Source of the DNA: Streptomyces achromogenes
GTDB lineage: Bacteria; Actinomycetota; Actinomycetes; Streptomycetales; Streptomycetaceae
Length of the DNA stretch: 64,000 nucleotides
Reading direction: 5' to 3'
NCBI RefSeq assembly: GCF_030816715.1
Contig: NZ_JAUSYH010000001.1
Location: 9,052,001-9,116,000, forward strand
Part shown: piece by piece, positions 32,772 to 41,373 of the stretch
How positions within the stretch are numbered: position 1 is the first letter of the stretch
How the letters are laid out: the number at the start of each line of letters is the position of its first letter
Made by a program: the position numbers and the translations under genes
Notes under the pieces: generated by a model
Seen by the model: only the letters and a program-made list of their open reading frames with translations
What the model was told of the DNA's origin: nothing
The model's database searches: none

Positions 32772-32802
32772 CGCGTTCCTCTACCGCTGGTAGAGGAACG
32801 CG
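32772..32802. promoter_or_regulatory. Palindromic operator of the toxin-antitoxin pair
   Basis: Perfect 14-bp arms (CGCGTTCCTCTACC and its complement) around GCT, just upstream of the RHH start. An extra CTCTACC half-site at 32766-32772 extends it. Fits an RHH-controlled promoter. Confidence 0.85.
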
Positions 32803-33463
32803 GCGCCGGGTGCCCCATCGGCCGCCACGTGTCCCGGGAAGAGCCGCGGTGACGGCGGCTGAACACTGCGGTGCTGCCGCACCCGGCGCGCCCTGACATC
32901 GTCCGGCCCCGAAGCCTCCTGGCCGACATCGCTGACCTGCGGGGCCGATGCGAGTGCGCGCCGCCGCGCCCCGCGTCCACGGGCGGGGCCATGGCGGACG
33001 CACCGGGCGGCGGGTATGCACGATGCACGCGTCTGGTACGCGCGATGGACGCTCGGGTGCGCCGCACGAGGCGGCGCTGGGCAGCCGCAACGGGCGGCCA
33101 GCGCTGGAGATCCTGGTGGACACGGACGGCAACGGGCAGGGGCGAGGTCGGCGCCTCCGAGGAGCGGTCGTGCGCGTCCCCGCCCACACCTCTGCCTTCG
33201 TGCTCCACCTCGCCCTCAGCACCGGAAGCGGCACGCCCTGCACCGGGCCGTGGAAGCGGACTTGGCTCCTCTGTGAGCGCCGCCTGATGGGCCGCCGACG
33301 ACAGGAGCGGGGAAGCCGTCACCCTCGCTGCGCAGCCACACCAGACACACGGGCCGGAGACTGCGCATCAGAGCGCCTGCGGGCGGGCCTGGAAGAGTTT
33401 CCTGGTGCGCTTGTCGTACGGATGATCTAGGGTCGCGTTGTTTCTCAGGGGAGGGGATGACGC
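32803..33463. other. Gene-free stretch
   Basis: About 660 bp upstream of the DsbA-like gene. Several overlapping open frames on both strands are only G+C-driven. I see no conserved motif. A GGGGAGGGGATG ribosome site for the next gene lies at its end. Confidence 0.5.
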
Positions 33464-34195
33464 ATGGTGCGTAGGGGACGGTGGGCTGTCGTGTGCGCGG
33501 CTGCGTTACTGGTGATGGTGGGGTGCGGGCAGCGCCAGGCGCAGTACGGCCCTGACTTCACCAGCGCCGAGGAAGTGCCGGAAAAGCTCAGTACGAACGG
33601 CGTCACCATCATGGTCGGTGATCCCGACGCGCCGGTGACAGTGCACCTGTACGAGGACCCCCGCTGCCCGTACTGCGAGGAGTTCGAGACCACCGGCGGC
33701 AGTTCGCACCTGCGGGAGGCAGTACTCGACCGCTGGGCCAGAGTCGAATACACCCTCGCCTCCTTCCTGGACGACCGGGTCGGCGGCACCGGTTCGAAGA
33801 AGGCCGTCAACGCACTGCGCGCCGCGCTGGAGGCAGGCAAGTTCGTGGAGTACCACGAGGTGCTGTACGCCAACCAGCCCGATGAGAGCGTCGACGGCTA
33901 CACCGACGCCTCCCTGCTGGAACTGGCCGGCCAAGTGGAGGGCCTGCGCGGCCCGGAGTTCGACGCAGCCGTGAAATCCATGAAATACCGCTCCTTCGTG
34001 ACTTCCTCTCAGAAGGCCTACGAGGAGGCCGGGGGAACACAGGAGCCCGAAGGCCCCGGTACGCCCACCGCGGTGATCAACGGCAAGCGGATCCCGTTGG
34101 AGTACAACGCCCTGCTCCTGCAGAGCGACGCTTTCGCCGAACTGCTGCAGAAGGTCCACGACGAGCCCGGAGAGTGGCAGGACACCAAGCTCTGA
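33464..34195 (+). CDS. DsbA-like thioredoxin-fold lipoprotein
   Basis: 243 residues. Lipoprotein signal with lipobox VMVGC (Cys at about residue 22). The thioredoxin fold follows: VTVHLYEDPRCPYCEEFETT with a CPYC active site, a helical insertion, and cis-Pro loop GTPTAVINGKRIP. This is the thioredoxin_4 group of actinobacterial DsbA-like proteins, which form or exchange disulfides in exported proteins at the outer face of the membrane. CPYC is typical of oxidants or glutaredoxin-like members. It is monocistronic as far as can be seen. Confidence 0.88.
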   Translation: MVRRGRWAVVCAAALLVMVGCGQRQAQYGPDFTSAEEVPEKLSTNGVTIMVGDPDAPVTVHLYEDPRCPYCEEFETTGGSSHLREAVLDRWARVEYTLASFLDDRVGGTGSKKAVNALRAALEAGKFVEYHEVLYANQPDESVDGYTDASLLELAGQVEGLRGPEFDAAVKSMKYRSFVTSSQKAYEEAGGTQEPEGPGTPTAVINGKRIPLEYNALLLQSDAFAELLQKVHDEPGEWQDTKL

Positions 34196-34371
34196 ACCAC
34201 CGGGCCATGCGCCGCAATCTCCAAGCCCGCCGCCAGGTCACCACCGAGCCGGTGCCCCTGCGGATGATCCGCAGCAACCGCCTGCCCTCATCGTCGTCAA
34301 TGCCCCGGGCCTGCACACGTTCAGCCCTGATCATTCTTGCCGTCCTTCTCCGGACGGATAGGGTTCTGCGG

Positions 34372-35823
34372 ATGGACATCACAGACCTGACGCCTCTGGA
34401 ACGTCACATCTGGCGGGCGTTCCCCCGTGGTGTAGCGATCGACGTCTGCCCAGACGAGAGTGAGGACCCCGCAACGATTCAGGGCGCGGAACGAACTGTT
34501 CGGGCTGAGGTCATCCGGGCCCTCCTCCTGGGAAGTTCATCCGAACCCGGAGAAGCGCCCGCTCTGCGCGTCGCCGGTGCGAAGATCACCGGCGTCCTCG
34601 ACCTCCGGCACGCAGAGATACACCATCCGATCCGTCTGACCTCCTGCCACTTCCAGCACTCCTTGGAACTCGACGGGACGCATGCTCGCCAACTTGACTT
34701 CAGCGGGTCCTGCCTTCCCGCTCTGGCGGCCACGTCCCTTCGCGTCGACGGTGCACTCCGGCTCACGAACTGCCGGGTAGCGGGAAGCGTCCAGCTGAGC
34801 AACGCGGTGATAACCAGCGGGATCTTCCTGGACCACGCGCGCCTTGGGAATGATGGCGAATGGGCGCTCCGACTCGATCACGCCTCTGTCGGTGCCGATG
34901 TACGGGCACGGGGCCTCGTGGCACTGGGTGGAATCCGCCTCAGCACGGCGCATGTCGCAGGGGCTGTCGACCTAGAAGATGCCCAGGTCAAGAACGCGAA
35001 TGGCGATGCCCTCGACGCCGCGCGGCTCACCGTCGGAACCGTCCTCAACGCTGGTGGCCTCACTACTGAGGGCCGAATCAGGCTCACCGGCGCCAAGGTC
35101 GCAGGCTGGATCTCCTTCATCGAAGCCAAGCTCAGCAATCCAGGCGGCGTCGCACTGGGCATCAGCAGCTGCGAAGCCACCCAGCTGACGCTGCGAGATG
35201 CACAACCAGTCTCTGGCGACGTCAAAATGCACTACGCCAGCTTCAAGGTCATCGAGGCCGCGCCACAGGTCTGGCCAGCCACGGTACGGCTGGAGGGACT
35301 GACGTACGAGGCGCTTGCCCCGCGCCTTCCCGCCGCAGATCGGCTCGCCTTGTTGCAGCGCGATGCTGACGGCTTCGTCCCTCACAGCTACGAGCAACTT
35401 GCTGCCTTTTACCGCCGCGTTGGCGATGACGCCGACGCCCGCACCGTCCAACTCGCCAAGCAGCGTCGACGCAGGGGCACTCTGCCCTGGTACGCCAAGC
35501 TATGGGGTTACATCCAGGACGCCACCGTGGGCTACGGCTTCCGCCCCACCCGTGCTGGTGGCTGGCTCCTGGCTCTGCTCCTTCTGGGCTCAGCCGCGTA
35601 TGGAACGCACCATCCACCACCCGTCGAGCACGGCAAAGGCCCAGGGCTCAATGCCCCCATCTATACCCTGGACCTCCTGCTGCCGATCATCGACTTCGGT
35701 CAGCAGAATGCCTTCGCACCGACCGGCGTTTTCCAGTGGCTGTCCTACCTACTGATCGCCGTCGGTTGGGTTCTCGCTACGACCGTCGCCGCCGGGGTCA
35801 CACGCACCCTCAGCCGCCAGTAG
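34372..35823 (+). CDS. Beta-helix membrane-anchored protein (membrane-associated oxidoreductase family)
   Basis: 483 residues from the ATG at 34372. After an N-terminal helical part (LTPLERHIWRAFPRG), residues 60-330 are pentapeptide-like beta-helix repeats (VAGAKITGVLDLRHAEIH, VDGALRLTNCRVAGSVQLSN, LEDAQVKNANGDALDAARLT). A helical segment follows (LAAFYRRVGDDADARTVQLA), and two C-terminal membrane helices (GGWLLALLLLGSAAY and WLSYLLIAVGWVLATTVAA) close the protein. Streptomyces homologues are annotated as membrane-associated oxidoreductases, but I see no cofactor motif, so the enzymatic name is doubtful. A scaffold role is equally likely. Confidence 0.75.
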   Translation: MDITDLTPLERHIWRAFPRGVAIDVCPDESEDPATIQGAERTVRAEVIRALLLGSSSEPGEAPALRVAGAKITGVLDLRHAEIHHPIRLTSCHFQHSLELDGTHARQLDFSGSCLPALAATSLRVDGALRLTNCRVAGSVQLSNAVITSGIFLDHARLGNDGEWALRLDHASVGADVRARGLVALGGIRLSTAHVAGAVDLEDAQVKNANGDALDAARLTVGTVLNAGGLTTEGRIRLTGAKVAGWISFIEAKLSNPGGVALGISSCEATQLTLRDAQPVSGDVKMHYASFKVIEAAPQVWPATVRLEGLTYEALAPRLPAADRLALLQRDADGFVPHSYEQLAAFYRRVGDDADARTVQLAKQRRRRGTLPWYAKLWGYIQDATVGYGFRPTRAGGWLLALLLLGSAAYGTHHPPPVEHGKGPGLNAPIYTLDLLLPIIDFGQQNAFAPTGVFQWLSYLLIAVGWVLATTVAAGVTRTLSRQ

Positions 35824-35968
35824 CCCACCCGCTTGCCCCGATTCAACAACTCGGTGCTGTCTGGCGCAGCAACAGAGCGACACGTCACAACGGGGCGAAC
35901 GTTGTCTGATGCGGCAACTAGGAGCCGGAAGGCCGAACGAATTCCGGGCACCGGACCGACCGGGCGCG

Positions 35969-36006
35969 CGAGAAGGGCGCCCAAGGACAGCGGGGCGCCC
36001 TTCTCG
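35969..36006. terminator. Bidirectional hairpin terminator
   Basis: Perfect 14-bp arms (CGAGAAGGGCGCCC at 35969-35982, complement at 35993-36006). It serves the leftward MMPL remnant ending at 36021 and possibly the rightward gene ending at 35823. Confidence 0.8.
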
Positions 36007-36020
36007 TATCGGGGGAGGGA

Positions 36021-36545
36021 TCAGAGCCGTACGAGCTCCCGGTCCTCGTCCACGTCGGCGTCCTTCGGGCGGTCGTGCGCGCGCAGGCCCTCGCCCTCGA
36101 CGTCGACGTTCGGCAGGGCGCGGTCGAGCCACTTCGGGAGCCACCAGGCCTTCTTGCCGAGCAGCGTGAGCACCGCCGGGACGATCGCCATGCGGACGAC
36201 GAACGCGTCGAAGAAGACGGCGACCGTGAGCCCGACGCCGAACATCTTGATCACGGTATCGCCGGAGGAGATGAAGCCTCCGAAGACGGCCATCATGATG
36301 ACCGCGGCGGCGGACACGACCCGGGCGCTGTGCTTGAACCCGCTGACGAGGGCCTGGTTCGGGGACTCGCCGTGGATGTACGCCTCCCTGATGCGGGTCA
36401 CGAGGAACACCTCGTAGTCCATCGCGAGGCCGAAGACCACGCCGACCATGATGATCGGCATCATCGACATGATCGGGCCGCTCTCCTCGACGCCGAGCAG
36501 GCCGCCGAGCCAGCCCCACTGGAAGACCGCGACGACGGCGCCGAG
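36021..36545 (-). pseudogene. C-terminal remnant of an MMPL exporter
   Basis: About 174 codons: VVAVFQWGWLGGLLGVEESG, GVVFGLAMDYEVFLVTRIRE (MMPL GxxxDY motif) and four membrane helices ending VLTLLGKKAWWLPKWL and an acidic tail. It represents the last fifth of an MMPL protein. It is cut at about 36545 by IS5 pieces. It retains its own terminator, so the loss looks recent. Confidence 0.82.
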
Positions 36546-36582
36546 GCAGCCAGGTCTCGTCGGCGCCCGCCAGGTGCGCGGG

Positions 36583-36686
36583 TACCCGAGTGATCTGCCC
36601 GACGCCCGCTGGGAGTTGATCGAGCCGTCAAAGTGTGTCGGTGACGATGTTCCGCTTCCTGCCCACGATCTTCTTCCCGGCGTCGA
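36583..36686. pseudogene. Two IS5 transposase pieces in opposite orientation
   Basis: 36583-36627 (+) reads YPSDLPDARWELIEP, the IS5 N-terminus. 36628-36686 (-) reads DAGKKIVGRKRNIVTDTL, an internal segment. They abut head to head, which indicates an inversion or double rearrangement. Confidence 0.75.
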
Positions 36687-37150
36687 GGTCGATGTCCGCG
36701 CCGCAGAGTCCGGGGGCGACCTCGTCGCTGCGCTGTCCGGGGAACAGCCAGGTCAGCGTGATGGCCCGGGTCAGCTCGGCCGGGTAGGTGCGGCCGTCCG
36801 CGGTCGGCAGGTCGCCACTTTCGACGTTCAGCCCGGCCCAGAACAGCTTCGCCCAAATGTCATCCGCGAACACCCGGGGGTCGGGACCCATGAAGGCTCG
36901 GACACTGCGAGGAGTTCTCAACGCATGGGCAGGGTTGAAGCGTTGTGGCATCCACTCCCATTCGTGCAGGTCGCGGAAGAACGCGCGAGGCACTTCAGGT
37001 ATCCGGACTTCGCCTCCGAGGTGAGCGGCTTGCTGATGCGGCCCTGGGACCGCATGCCCGTGGTCGACTGGGAGAAGTCGCCGACCGTCATGCGGTCAAC
37101 CGGCGTGACCCAGGACGCGTATGTCTGGCGGGTCCAGTGCTCTGGTGTCG
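36687..37150 (-). pseudogene. Site-specific integrase (tyrosine recombinase) remnant
   Basis: Leftward pieces WTRQTYASWVTPVDRMTVGD, then after a one-base shift near 36995 FFRDLHEWEWMPQRFNPAHA, LRTPRSVRAFMGPDPRVFAD and LTRAITLTWLFPGQRSDEVA. This is the region leading into the catalytic domain of a large tyrosine recombinase. The catalytic C-terminus is replaced by IS5 sequence. Confidence 0.7.
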
Positions 37151-37178
37151 TGACCTCGGGATCCGGCCGGTTGCGGTG

Positions 37179-37898
37179 TCAGGGGAATGCCGTGGCGGTG
37201 GTCAGTGCTTGTGTGGACTTCAGGTGCTCGCGCAGCCACTGCTCGGTGTTGCTCACGTGCAGCAGCGCGGCGGCATGGGCGAGTGAGACTTCCCGGCTGG
37301 CCAGAGCCGTGTAGATCGCCTCATGCTCCGCGAGCGTGCGTCCCGCCGCGCGGGTGTCCACCAGGCCGCGCCAGATCCGTGCGCGCAGCGTATGGCCGGA
37401 GATGCCCTCGAGGAGGCTGATCAGCGTCTCGTTGCCGGTGACGGCCACGATGGCCCGGTGGAAGGCCACGTCGTGGGCGTTGAGCCGCTCCACGTCCTCG
37501 CGCGCTTCCCGCATGGTGTCCAGATGCCGCTTCACCTCCGCCAGTCCGGCCTCCGACAGTCGGGTGGCGGCCAGGGCGGTGGCGGCGGGCTCCAGCAGGC
37601 GTCGGACCTCCATGAGGTCCAGCACGGCGGCGGGGTCGCCCTGGAGCAGTTCCACCGCCCCGCCGAGCCCTTCCAGCAGCAGGCTCGGCTGCAGACTGGT
37701 GACATAGGTGCCGTCGCCCCGTCTGACCTCCAGCACGCGTGCCACGGAGAGCGCCTTGACCGCCTCGCGGGCGAGGTTGCGGGAGAGCCCGAGCTGGGAC
37801 GCCAGCTCCGGCTCGGGGGGCAGCTTGGCGCCGGGAGGAAGCGCTCCGGAGGCGATGAGCTCGCGGATCTGCGCGATGGCCTTGTCGGTCAGGGACAT
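37179..37898 (-). CDS. GntR/FadR-family regulator of the L-fucose operon
   Basis: 239 residues. The N-terminal winged helix (GAKLPPEPELASQLGLSRNL, VKALSVARVLEVRRGDGTYV) and C-terminal FCD ligand domain (RRLLEPAATALAATRL, HDVAFHRAIVAVTGNETL, EHEAIYTALASRE) define the FadR subgroup. It is the last gene of the fucose operon, and its start overlaps the aldo/keto reductase stop. FadR-type regulators of sugar-acid pathways are usually released by a pathway intermediate, probably an aldonate or 2-keto-3-deoxy-acid. The candidate site is the palindrome at 48896-48917. Confidence 0.88.
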   Translation of the reverse strand: MSLTDKAIAQIRELIASGALPPGAKLPPEPELASQLGLSRNLAREAVKALSVARVLEVRRGDGTYVTSLQPSLLLEGLGGAVELLQGDPAAVLDLMEVRRLLEPAATALAATRLSEAGLAEVKRHLDTMREAREDVERLNAHDVAFHRAIVAVTGNETLISLLEGISGHTLRARIWRGLVDTRAAGRTLAEHEAIYTALASREVSLAHAAALLHVSNTEQWLREHLKSTQALTTATAFP

Positions 37899-38917
37899 TG
37901 AGGGCTCCGTTCCGCGGCCGGAGCGTGAACGCCGTCGGGGACGGGCACGTCATCCCTGAGGAGTTCTCGGGCGCGCAGGTCGTCCCACAGGGCGCCGGGG
38001 ACGGTGCTCATGTGCAAGTGCGCGTTACGCGCGACCTGTTCGGCGTTGCGCATGCCGAGGGTGACGTTGACGACGGCGGGGTGCGTGAGAGGGAAGGCGA
38101 TCGCGGCGGCGGGGAGGGTGGTGCCGTGGGCGGTGCAGACGTCGGCGATGGCGCGGGCGCGGGCGACGAGGTGGGGCGGGGCGTCCTGGTAGTCGTACTT
38201 CATGCCGTCGGCGGGGCGGTCGCGGGAGAGGAGGCCGGAGTTGAAGACGCCGACGGCGACGACGCTTTTGCCGTGTTCCTCGGCGGCGGGCAGGACGTCG
38301 TCGAGGGCGGACTGGTCGAGGAGGGTGTAGCGGCCGGCGAGCATGACGACGTCGGCGGGGGTCTCGCGCAGGAAGCGGGCGAGCATGGCCGACTGGTTCA
38401 TGCCGGCGCCGATCGCGCCGAGGACGCCCTGGTCGCGCAGGTCGGCGAGGGCGGGCATGGCTTCGTCGGCGGCCTGCCGCCAGTGGTCGTCGGGGTCGTG
38501 CAGGTAGACGAGGTCCAGTCGGTCCAGGCCGGTGCGTTCCAGGGACGCCTCGATGGAGCGCAGCACGCCGTCGCGGCTGAAGTCCCACTGGCGGCGCAGG
38601 TCGTCGCGGACGACGAAACCCTCAGAGTCGACGCCGCGGGGGTCCTCGTTGGGGACGAGGAGCCGGCCGACCTTCGAGGAGACGACGTACGCGTCGCGGG
38701 GGCGGCGGTGCAGAGCGGCACCCAGGCGCTGTTCGGACAGGCCGAGACCGTAGTGCGGTGCGGTGTCGAAGTAGCGGATGCCGGCGTCCCAGGCGGTGTC
38801 GAGAGCGGCGGCGGCGTCCGCGGCCGGCGTGGTCCGGTACAGGTTGCCGATCACGGAGGCGCCGAAGCCGAGCTCGGTGAGTTCGACGCCGGTGCGGTGG
38901 ATCTTTCGGCGGTGCAA
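37889..38917 (-). CDS. Aldo/keto reductase, probable L-fucose 1-dehydrogenase
   Basis: 342 residues, TIM-barrel aldo/keto reductase. The catalytic tetrad is visible in WDAGIRYFDTAPHYG (Asp, Tyr), VVSSKVGRLL (Lys) and LVYLHDPDDHW (His). The subgroup with LLVPNEDP and DFSRDGVLRSIEASLERTGL matches D-threo-aldose 1-dehydrogenase/L-fucose dehydrogenase, which oxidises L-fucose to L-fuconolactone with NAD(P). It sits between the sugar kinase and the regulator. A Zn-dependent dehydrogenase in the same operon could share or take over this step. Confidence 0.82.
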   Translation of the reverse strand: MHRRKIHRTGVELTELGFGASVIGNLYRTTPAADAAAALDTAWDAGIRYFDTAPHYGLGLSEQRLGAALHRRPRDAYVVSSKVGRLLVPNEDPRGVDSEGFVVRDDLRRQWDFSRDGVLRSIEASLERTGLDRLDLVYLHDPDDHWRQAADEAMPALADLRDQGVLGAIGAGMNQSAMLARFLRETPADVVMLAGRYTLLDQSALDDVLPAAEEHGKSVVAVGVFNSGLLSRDRPADGMKYDYQDAPPHLVARARAIADVCTAHGTTLPAAAIAFPLTHPAVVNVTLGMRNAEQVARNAHLHMSTVPGALWDDLRARELLRDDVPVPDGVHAPAAERSPQCP

Positions 38918-38948
38918 GGTGTGCTCCTCGGGTGCGGATCGGCGTGGG

Positions 38949-39986
38949 TCAGCGTCGGACGTGGGCCGTGGCGCCCTCGAGGAGTGCCTCGACCTCGGTG
39001 AGGGTGGCCATGGAGACGTCTCCTGGGGTGGTCATGGCGAGGGCGCCGTGAGCGGTGCCGTAGGCGACGGCGCGCTCCAGCGAGGCGTCGGTGAGCAGGC
39101 CGTGGATGAGGCCCGCGGCGAAGGCGTCGCCGGAGCCGATGCGGTCCAGGACGTGCAGGCCGGGCATCCGCGGGCCGGTCACCGGGCCGGTGCCGGGTGA
39201 CCAGGCGGCCGCGGACCAGTCGTTGATCCCGGCCGAGGGCACCCCGCGCAGGGTGGTGGCCAGCACCTTCGCCCCCGGCAGCAGCGCGGCGAGCGCGGCG
39301 AGCGCGTCGGGCGCCTCCGCCTCCGCCAGGCGCACGGCTCCGGGACGGGCGCCCGCCAGGCCCAGGGCCCCCACGACCACGTCGGCATGCTGGGCGAGCC
39401 GCAGGTCCACCTCGCGGGCCCGGTCCGCCCCGCCCCGCCCGGCCCACAGACTGGGGCGGTAGTTGGGGTCGTAGGAGACGGTGACGCCGTGGCGGCGGGC
39501 GGCAGCCATCGCCTCGTCGGCGACGTCGACGGTGGTGTCGGACAGGCCGGCGAAGACGCCGCCGGTGTGCAGCCAGCGCACCCCGCCCGAGAACACCGCG
39601 TCCCAGTCGACGTCGCCCCTGCGCAGCTGGGAGACGGCGGTGTGCGCGCGGTCGCTGACGCCCAGCGCGCCACGGACGCCGTACCCGCGCTCGACGAAGT
39701 TCAGGCCGTTGCGGGCGCTGCGGCCGATGCCGTCGTCGGGGACCCAGCGGATGAGCGAGGCGTCGACGCCGCCCTGCAGGATCAGGTCCTCGACCAGGCG
39801 GCCGACCGCGTTGTCAGCCAGGGCGGTGACCACCGCGGTGCGGTGTCCGAAGCAGCGGCGCAGCCCGCGGACGACGTTGTACTCGCCGCCGCCCTCCCAG
39901 ACCTGGAAGGTGCGGGCCGTACGGATCCTGCCCTCGCCGGGGTCGAAGCGCAGCATCACCTCGCCGAGGGCGATCACGTCGGTCAC
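38949..39986 (-). CDS. PfkB-family 2-keto-3-deoxy-sugar-acid kinase
   Basis: 345 residues, GTG start overlapping the aldolase stop (GTGA). Ribokinase fold: MLRFDPGEGRIRTA, GGGEYNVVRGLRRCFG (substrate lid typical of KDG kinases), YDPNYRPSLW, and DRIGSGDAFAAGL with the catalytic Asp. Members phosphorylate 2-keto-3-deoxygluconate or similar acids. Here the likely substrate is 2-keto-3-deoxy-L-fuconate or an epimer, which would feed the adjacent Eda-type aldolase. The substrate is inferred from context only. Confidence 0.82.
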   Translation of the reverse strand: MTDVIALGEVMLRFDPGEGRIRTARTFQVWEGGGEYNVVRGLRRCFGHRTAVVTALADNAVGRLVEDLILQGGVDASLIRWVPDDGIGRSARNGLNFVERGYGVRGALGVSDRAHTAVSQLRRGDVDWDAVFSGGVRWLHTGGVFAGLSDTTVDVADEAMAAARRHGVTVSYDPNYRPSLWAGRGGADRAREVDLRLAQHADVVVGALGLAGARPGAVRLAEAEAPDALAALAALLPGAKVLATTLRGVPSAGINDWSAAAWSPGTGPVTGPRMPGLHVLDRIGSGDAFAAGLIHGLLTDASLERAVAYGTAHGALAMTTPGDVSMATLTEVEALLEGATAHVRR

Positions 39987-40615
39987 GGCGCGCTCCTTTC
40001 CACGGCCTCGGCGGTCAGCCGGCGGATCTCGTCGTAAGCGCCGCGCTTCAGGTGGCCCGGGGTGGCGATCCAGCTCCCGCCCACGGCCAGGACCGCCGGG
40101 TGGTCGAGGTAGGCGGACAGTCGGTCCGGGCCGATGCCGCCGGTCGGCACGAAGCGCGCCCGGGGGAAGGGGGCCGCGAGCGCGCGGAGCATGGCAGGGC
40201 CGCCGAGCGGTTCGGCGGGGAACAGCTTGACCGTGTCCACGCCTGCCTTCAGCGCGCGCATCAGCTCGGTCGCGCTCGCCACGCCGGGCACGACCGGCAC
40301 CCCCAGCGCGCGGCCCGCGTCGATGACGTCGTTGTCGAAGCCGGGGGAGACGAGGAAGCGGGCGCCGGCCGCCACGGCCCGCTCGGCCTGCTCGCGGGTG
40401 AGGACGGTGCCGGCGCCGACGGCCAGGCCGCCGTGCGCCGCCATCGCCTGCACCACGCGCTCGGCGTCCGGGGTGCGGAAGGTGACCTCGGCGCAGCGGG
40501 CGCCGCCCGCCGCGAGGGCGTCGGCCAGGGGGCCTGCGCTCGCGGCGGACGGCACGGTGAGCACGGGCAGGAGACGGGCCCCTGCCAGGACGGCGCTCAG
40601 GTCGGTGGCGGTCAT
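39983..40615 (-). CDS. eda: KDPG/KHG-type aldolase
   Basis: 210 residues, class I aldolase of the Eda family. EVTFRTP holds the catalytic Glu, GVDTVKLFPAEPLGG the Schiff-base Lys, and FVPTGGIGPDRLSAYLDHP the phosphate or carboxylate-binding loop. It cleaves 2-keto-3-deoxy acids (or their phosphates) to pyruvate and an aldehyde. The ATG overlaps the SDR stop (ATGA) and the stop overlaps the kinase start. In this operon it would cleave the 2-keto-3-deoxy-fuconate-derived acid to pyruvate and lactaldehyde (or its phosphate). Confidence 0.88.
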   Translation of the reverse strand: MTATDLSAVLAGARLLPVLTVPSAASAGPLADALAAGGARCAEVTFRTPDAERVVQAMAAHGGLAVGAGTVLTREQAERAVAAGARFLVSPGFDNDVIDAGRALGVPVVPGVASATELMRALKAGVDTVKLFPAEPLGGPAMLRALAAPFPRARFVPTGGIGPDRLSAYLDHPAVLAVGGSWIATPGHLKRGAYDEIRRLTAEAVERSAP

Positions 40616-41373
40616 CGGCCGAGCCATCCGCCGTCGACGGGGAGGGTGATGCCGTGGACGTAGGCGGCGGCGTCGGAGGCGAGGAAGACGGTGGCGCCGG
40701 CGAGGTCGTCGGCGTTGCCCCAGCGTGCGGCGGGGATGCGGTCGAGGATGGCGGTGCTGCGGGCGGGGTCGTCGCGCAGGGCCTGGGTGTTGTCGGTGGC
40801 GATGTAGCCGGGGGCGATGGCGTTGACGTTGACGCCGTGGGGGGCCCATTCGTTGGCGAGGGCTTTGGTGAGGCCGGCGATGCCGTGTTTGGCGGCGGTG
40901 TAGCCGGGCACGGTGATGCCGCCCTGGTAGCTGAGGAGGGAGGCGGTGAAGATGATTTTGCCGTGGCCGCGGGCGGTCATGGCGGCGCCGACGGCGCGGG
41001 TGAGGGCGAACTGGGCGGTGAGGTTGACCTGGAGCACCAGGTCCCAGTCGGCGTCGGTGTGCTGGGCGGCGGGGGTGCGGCGGATGGTGCCGGCGTTGTT
41101 GACGAGGATGTCGACGGGCCGTTCGCGTCCGGCGAGGTCTGCGCCGAGGGCGCGGACGGCCGCCGGGTCGGCGAAGTCGGTGCGGATGGCCTCGAAGGCG
41201 CGGCCGGCGGCGGTGACGTCCTTTTCGACGTCGCTGCCGGTCTCCTCCAGCGAGGCGCTCACCCCGATGACGTCGGCGCCGGCCTGGGCGAGTGCGCGGG
41301 CCATGGCGCGGCCGATGCCGCGGCGGGCTCCGGTGACCACGGCGAGTCTGCCGGTGAGGTCGAAGGCGTTCAT
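40612..41373 (-). CDS. SDR-family dehydrogenase (KduD-like)
   Basis: 253 residues. Classical SDR: TGARRGIGRAMARAL (cofactor glycine motif), NNAGTI, catalytic Ser in IIFTASLLSYQGG, and YTAAKHGIAG (Tyr, Lys). PGYIATDNT and the closing VDGGWLGR are as in KduD/2-deoxy-D-gluconate 3-dehydrogenase. In non-phosphorylated L-fucose pathways an SDR oxidises 2-keto-3-deoxy-L-fuconate to the 2,4-diketo acid. That is the likely role here, although the neighbouring kinase and aldolase offer another exit. Confidence 0.85.
   Translation of the reverse strand: MNAFDLTGRLAVVTGARRGIGRAMARALAQAGADVIGVSASLEETGSDVEKDVTAAGRAFEAIRTDFADPAAVRALGADLAGRERPVDILVNNAGTIRRTPAAQHTDADWDLVLQVNLTAQFALTRAVGAAMTARGHGKIIFTASLLSYQGGITVPGYTAAKHGIAGLTKALANEWAPHGVNVNAIAPGYIATDNTQALRDDPARSTAILDRIPAARWGNADDLAGATVFLASDAAAYVHGITLPVDGGWLGR

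Noticed and set aside
32948..33430. A 160-codon plus-strand frame upstream of the DsbA-like gene
   Set aside because: No ribosome site, no motif and heavy Arg/Gly bias. Several equally long frames overlap it on both strands.
37898..39001. A 367-codon plus-strand frame rich in Val, Gly, Ala and Asp
   Set aside because: Antisense to the aldo/keto reductase gene, whose catalytic tetrad is complete.
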